A stretch of DNA of 7,751 nt from Loktanella sp. UBA3435 (GTDB lineage: Bacteria; Pseudomonadota; Alphaproteobacteria; Rhodobacterales; Rhodobacteraceae). This document shows, one piece after another, positions 5,706-7,751 of the stretch (positions are counted from its first letter, which is position 1; the number at the start of each line of letters is the position of its first letter). A program made the position numbers and the translations under genes. Under the pieces are notes generated by a model, which had not been told where the DNA came from, searched no databases, and saw only the letters and a list, made by a program, of their open reading frames with translations. The DNA lies in contig DFSO01000009.1 of the NCBI GenBank assembly GCA_002378665.1, positions 11,723-19,473 of the forward strand. The letters run 5' to 3'.

Positions 5706-6817
5706 TCCAAGACTGGTGTCAGGCGGCCAACTGTGCCGTCAACATCATAGAGCTTATCAAGCCCGAACAGACCCAAACGGAATGTGCGGAAATCAGCAGG
5801 CTCATCACATTGCAACGGCACGCCAGCCGCGATCTGCATCCCCTTGGCAACAAAGGCCGAGCCGTTCTGCACCGTAGGATCATCGGTGTAGCTGACAACC
5901 ACACCCGGCGCTTGGAAGCCCTCGGCAGCGACGGATTTGATGCCTTTCGCCTCTAGAATTGCGCGGACTTTGCGGCCCAAATCCCATTGCGCGGCTTTCA
6001 GTTTCTCAAAACCGTAGTCCTTGGTTTCCGCCATCGTATCACGGAATGCACGCAGGCCGTCAGTTGGCATCGTCAGGTGATAGGCATGCCCGCCCTCCTC
6101 ATATGCGACCATAATCGCACGCCACTTCTTGAGGTCCATCGAGAAACTATCAGAGGTGGTTTCTGCCAGACGCGCAGCGGCCCGCGCGGACATCATCACA
6201 AGACCCGCAGAGGGGGTTGCAGACCAACCCTTTTGCGGTGCCGAGATGAGCACATCGACGCCCGTCGCTTTCATATCAACCCAGATGCAACCGCTGGCGA
6301 TACAGTCGAGAACCAGCAAAGCGCCAACCTCATGGGCCGCGTCAGACATGGCTTTCAAGTAGTCATCAGGCAGGATCATGCCAGCGCTGGTCTCTACATG
6401 AGGGGCAAACACAACGTCAGGTTTCGCCTCACGAATGGCCGCCACCACATCTTCGATTGGCGCTGGCGCAAAAGGTGCACGCGTATCGTTGCCCGCTTGG
6501 CGCGCTTTCATCACCGTCGTTTTGGCCGCAAAGTTGCCTGCCTCGAAAATTTGGCTCCAACGGTATGAGAACCAGCCGTTGCGCACGATTAACGCATGGG
6601 CGCCGCCGCCAAATTGGCGCGCAACTGCCTCCATCGCGAATGTGCCGCCACCAGGGACAAGAGCGACCTCATCAGCGCTATAGACCTCCCCCAACATGGA
6701 TGAGATATCGGTCATAACCCCTTGAAAGGATTTCGACATATGGTTGAGAGAGCGATCCGTGAACACCACGGAAAATTCCATCAGGCCGTTTGGATCAACT
6801 GGGGTTTTAGTAGTCAT
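5693..6817 (-). CDS. Class V PLP-dependent aminotransferase (alanine/serine-glyoxylate aminotransferase-like)
   Basis: This is a cytoplasmic fold-type I PLP enzyme of 374 residues. The broad family moves amino groups from alanine, serine or similar donors to glyoxylate or pyruvate; the true substrate here is unknown. Visible features are the cofactor phosphate loop PGGGTFAMEA (55-64), HVETSAGM (140-147), the pyridine-binding Asp171 in LVLDCIASG, the Schiff-base Lys196 in ISAPQKGWSATPSAG, and Arg347 in FRLGLFG, the likely substrate-carboxylate site. I chose the ATG at 6817 because GGAG lies 6 nt upstream; the ATG at 6823 directly abuts the GGAG and is less likely. Two Lrp/AsnC genes lie upstream on the same strand, the nearer ending 77 bp away, which suggests amino-acid-responsive control. 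It meets the hydroxylase gene tail to tail with a 4-bp overlap. Confidence 0.9.
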   Translation of the reverse strand: MTTKTPVDPNGLMEFSVVFTDRSLNHMSKSFQGVMTDISSMLGEVYSADEVALVPGGGTFAMEAVARQFGGGAHALIVRNGWFSYRWSQIFEAGNFAAKTTVMKARQAGNDTRAPFAPAPIEDVVAAIREAKPDVVFAPHVETSAGMILPDDYLKAMSDAAHEVGALLVLDCIASGCIWVDMKATGVDVLISAPQKGWSATPSAGLVMMSARAAARLAETTSDSFSMDLKKWRAIMVAYEEGGHAYHLTMPTDGLRAFRDTMAETKDYGFEKLKAAQWDLGRKVRAILEAKGIKSVAAEGFQAPGVVVSYTDDPTVQNGSAFVAKGMQIAAGVPLQCDEPADFRTFRLGLFGLDKLYDVDGTVGRLTPVLDAVL

Positions 6818-6823
6818 TTTCAT

Positions 6824-6827
6824 CTCC
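6824..6827 (-). promoter_or_regulatory. Ribosome binding site deciding the aminotransferase start
   Basis: The minus strand reads TTTGGAGATGAAAATGACT. The GGAG directly touches the first ATG (6823) but is 6 nt from the second (6817), the normal spacing, so translation most probably begins at the second. Confidence 0.6.
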
Positions 6828-6853
6828 AAATTTTGAGTTGCAGCCAACATGAC

Positions 6854-6864
6854 GGGACAATCCC
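6854..6864. promoter_or_regulatory. Small inverted repeat upstream of the aminotransferase
   Basis: GGGACAATCCC has perfect 4-bp arms around CAA. It lies within the 77-bp gap between the Lrp gene and the aminotransferase. Short dyads like this arise often by chance; it is listed only because of its place. Confidence 0.15.
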
Positions 6865-6882
6865 TCAATGGCAAAGTCTATC

Positions 6883-6894
6883 TTGGTATACCGA
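6883..6894. promoter_or_regulatory. GGTATACC palindrome, candidate operator
   Basis: The plus strand reads TTGGTATACCGA, with a perfect 8-bp palindrome GGTATACC at 6885-6892 and near-symmetric flanks. It begins directly after the stop of the nearer Lrp gene and 66 bp before the aminotransferase start. Palindromes centred on GTATAC are known as operators of several GntR/FadR-type regulators, and a FadR-type gene is in this window, but no binding is shown. No second copy was noticed in the spacer upstream of that regulator. Confidence 0.35.
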
Positions 6895-7347
6895 TCAAAT
6901 CGGGCCGGGCCTGCGTTCTTCGCTTAGCAAAACATTGGCCTCGACGTTCCCCACACCGGGCAGCGTCATGACCCGCCGCCGCAAGACCCGTTCAAAATCG
7001 GCAAGGTCGCGGGCGACAACCCGCAGGCGGTAATCATAGAGGCCCAAAACATGTTCGACCGTCTGCACCTCGGGGATTGCACTCACTGCACGCTCGAAAT
7101 CCTCAAGACTTACGCGCCCTTTCGTGGCAAGTTTCACCCCAAGGAAAACCGTCACACCAAAGCCGACCTTGTCCGCGTCCAACAAAAGCGCGCGCCCCTT
7201 GATGATCCCCGCATCTTCCAGCCGCTTGATCCGCCGCCACATCGCAGGTTGGCTCAGCCCGAACTTGCGGCCCAATTGGCTGGCAGGTTGGCTCGCGTCG
7301 GCATAGAGCGCACGCAGGATATCGCGGTCGAGATCATCATGGGTCAT
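6895..7347 (-). CDS. Lrp/AsnC-family transcriptional regulator (downstream copy)
   Basis: This is a complete 150-residue regulator of the feast/famine type. The N-terminal helix-turn-helix runs from about 5 to 52, with LGRKFGLSQPAMWRRIKRLE at 25-44 and the linker AGIIKGRALLLDADKVGFG. The C-terminal RAM domain (about 64-142) binds effectors and assembles dimers and octamers; GLYDYRLRVVARDLADFE (102-119) and LPGVGNVEANVLL (129-141) are its typical strands. Its ATG overlaps the stop of the upstream Lrp gene as ATGA (7347-7344), which implies coupled translation. The next gene downstream, 77 bp away on the same strand, is the aminotransferase, a natural target. The effector is unknown but likely an amino acid. 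It ends in TGA. Confidence 0.93.
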   Translation of the reverse strand: MTHDDLDRDILRALYADASQPASQLGRKFGLSQPAMWRRIKRLEDAGIIKGRALLLDADKVGFGVTVFLGVKLATKGRVSLEDFERAVSAIPEVQTVEHVLGLYDYRLRVVARDLADFERVLRRRVMTLPGVGNVEANVLLSEERRPGPI

Positions 7348-7751
7348 AGCGGAAGCACCCTGTCTGATTTGATTTCGGCCACCGTCATCAGCGCCTCAAT
7401 ATCCGCAATATGCGGCAAGGTCAGGACCTGTTCGCGGTAAATCTGCTGGTAATGCGGCAAATCCCGCGCCACGAGCGAAAGCCGCACATCAACACGGCCC
7501 AGAAACGTCTGAATTTCCAGAACCTCGGGCACCCGTCGCGCTGCAATGAGAAAGTCATCAAAGGCGCGCGAGACCGTTTTATCCAAGGTAATACGCAACG
7601 CCACCTGCACCGCATAGCCCAAAGCGGCCCAATCAATCACAGCGACTTGGCCTTGTATGATCCCGTCAACGGCCAGTTTCTCTAACCGCCGCGTGACCTT
7701 GCCCGTGGTCAGGCCAGTGAGCTCCGCCAAATCGGGCGCAGTAAGGGTTGG
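7344..7751 (-). CDS. Lrp/AsnC-family transcriptional regulator (upstream copy), 5' end outside the window
   Basis: The window holds the last 135 residues of a second Lrp/AsnC protein. The frame is open through the right edge (PTLTAPD precedes the first possible TTG at 7730), so the true start lies beyond. The partial helix-turn-helix LAELTGLTTGKVTRRLEKL is followed by the wing GIIQGQVAVIDWAALGY and a RAM domain with VPEVLEIQTFLGRVDVRLSL, then VARDLPHYQQIYREQVLTLP. It is clearly a diverged paralogue of its neighbour, not a recent duplicate: the HTH and tail differ widely. The RAM strand has GRVDVRL where the neighbour has GLYDYRL. The ATGA overlap suggests both are made together and might form mixed oligomers. 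Confidence 0.9.
   Translation of the reverse strand, partial: PTLTAPDLAELTGLTTGKVTRRLEKLAVDGIIQGQVAVIDWAALGYAVQVALRITLDKTVSRAFDDFLIAARRVPEVLEIQTFLGRVDVRLSLVARDLPHYQQIYREQVLTLPHIADIEALMTVAEIKSDRVLPL

Noticed and set aside
5987..6568. 193-codon open frame on the plus strand opposite the aminotransferase
   Set aside because: Its product is rich in Arg and His and lacks any family pattern. It is the antisense shadow of a gene with clear PLP motifs.
5693..6817. BhcA of the beta-hydroxyaspartate cycle
   Set aside because: Same broad class V fold, but the N-terminus does not match what I recall of BhcA, and no bhcB, bhcC, bhcD or IclR-type bhcR is in the window.
6895..7751. Siroheme decarboxylase pair (AhbA/AhbB or NirD/L/G/H), which also resemble tandem Lrp proteins
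   Set aside because: The YRREH and YNxWFV-type signatures I associate with those enzymes are absent, and no heme d1 or nir genes are near. Ordinary Lrp RAM motifs are present.

Overview
The window looks like chromosomal DNA of an alphaproteobacterium, most probably a Rhodobacterales (Roseobacter-group) species. This rests on moderate-to-high GC by eye, on a yqeY-like gene divergent from carA, on a UbiH/VisC-type hydroxylase with the alphaproteobacterial AEAAH/GAQGLN motif, and on a cellulose-synthase-like glycosyltransferase whose layout (T2SS-E/MshEN-like N-terminal domain, then GT2) I recognise from that order. These are assignments from memory of protein families; no database search was run. 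There are no RNA genes, insertion sequences, CRISPR arrays or prophage genes, and genes cover nearly all of the window.

Layout. (1) 16-474 (-) is a GatB/YqeY-domain protein, divergent from (2) carA, 647-1819 (+), the glutaminase subunit of carbamoyl-phosphate synthetase. A plausible promoter faces each gene in the 172-bp space between them. (3) 1872-3758 (+) reads as one 628-codon glycosyltransferase gene interrupted by a single in-frame TAG at 2268-2270. It therefore appears as a 132-residue N-terminal piece (1872-2270) and a downstream piece holding all GT2 motifs (2286-3758). (4) 3712-4365 (-) is a FadR-type (FCD) GntR regulator that overlaps the glycosyltransferase tail by 47 bp. It is divergent from (5) 4482-5696 (+), a UbiH-type FAD monooxygenase. 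(6) 5693-6817 (-) is a class V PLP aminotransferase that meets the hydroxylase gene end to end, with the two stop codons interlocked in one TTAA. (7) 6895-7347 (-) and (8) 7344 to the right edge (-) are two Lrp/AsnC regulators joined by an ATGA overlap and lying upstream of the aminotransferase on the same strand.

Functionally this is mostly housekeeping metabolism (carbamoyl phosphate, quinone-type hydroxylation, amino-acid/glyoxylate transamination) with local regulators. I see no clear new defence, mobile or biosynthetic system. The two places most worth a second look are the amber codon inside the glycosyltransferase, which cuts its N-terminal domain, and the translationally coupled pair of Lrp regulators upstream of an aminotransferase, with a GGTATACC palindrome between them and that enzyme gene.
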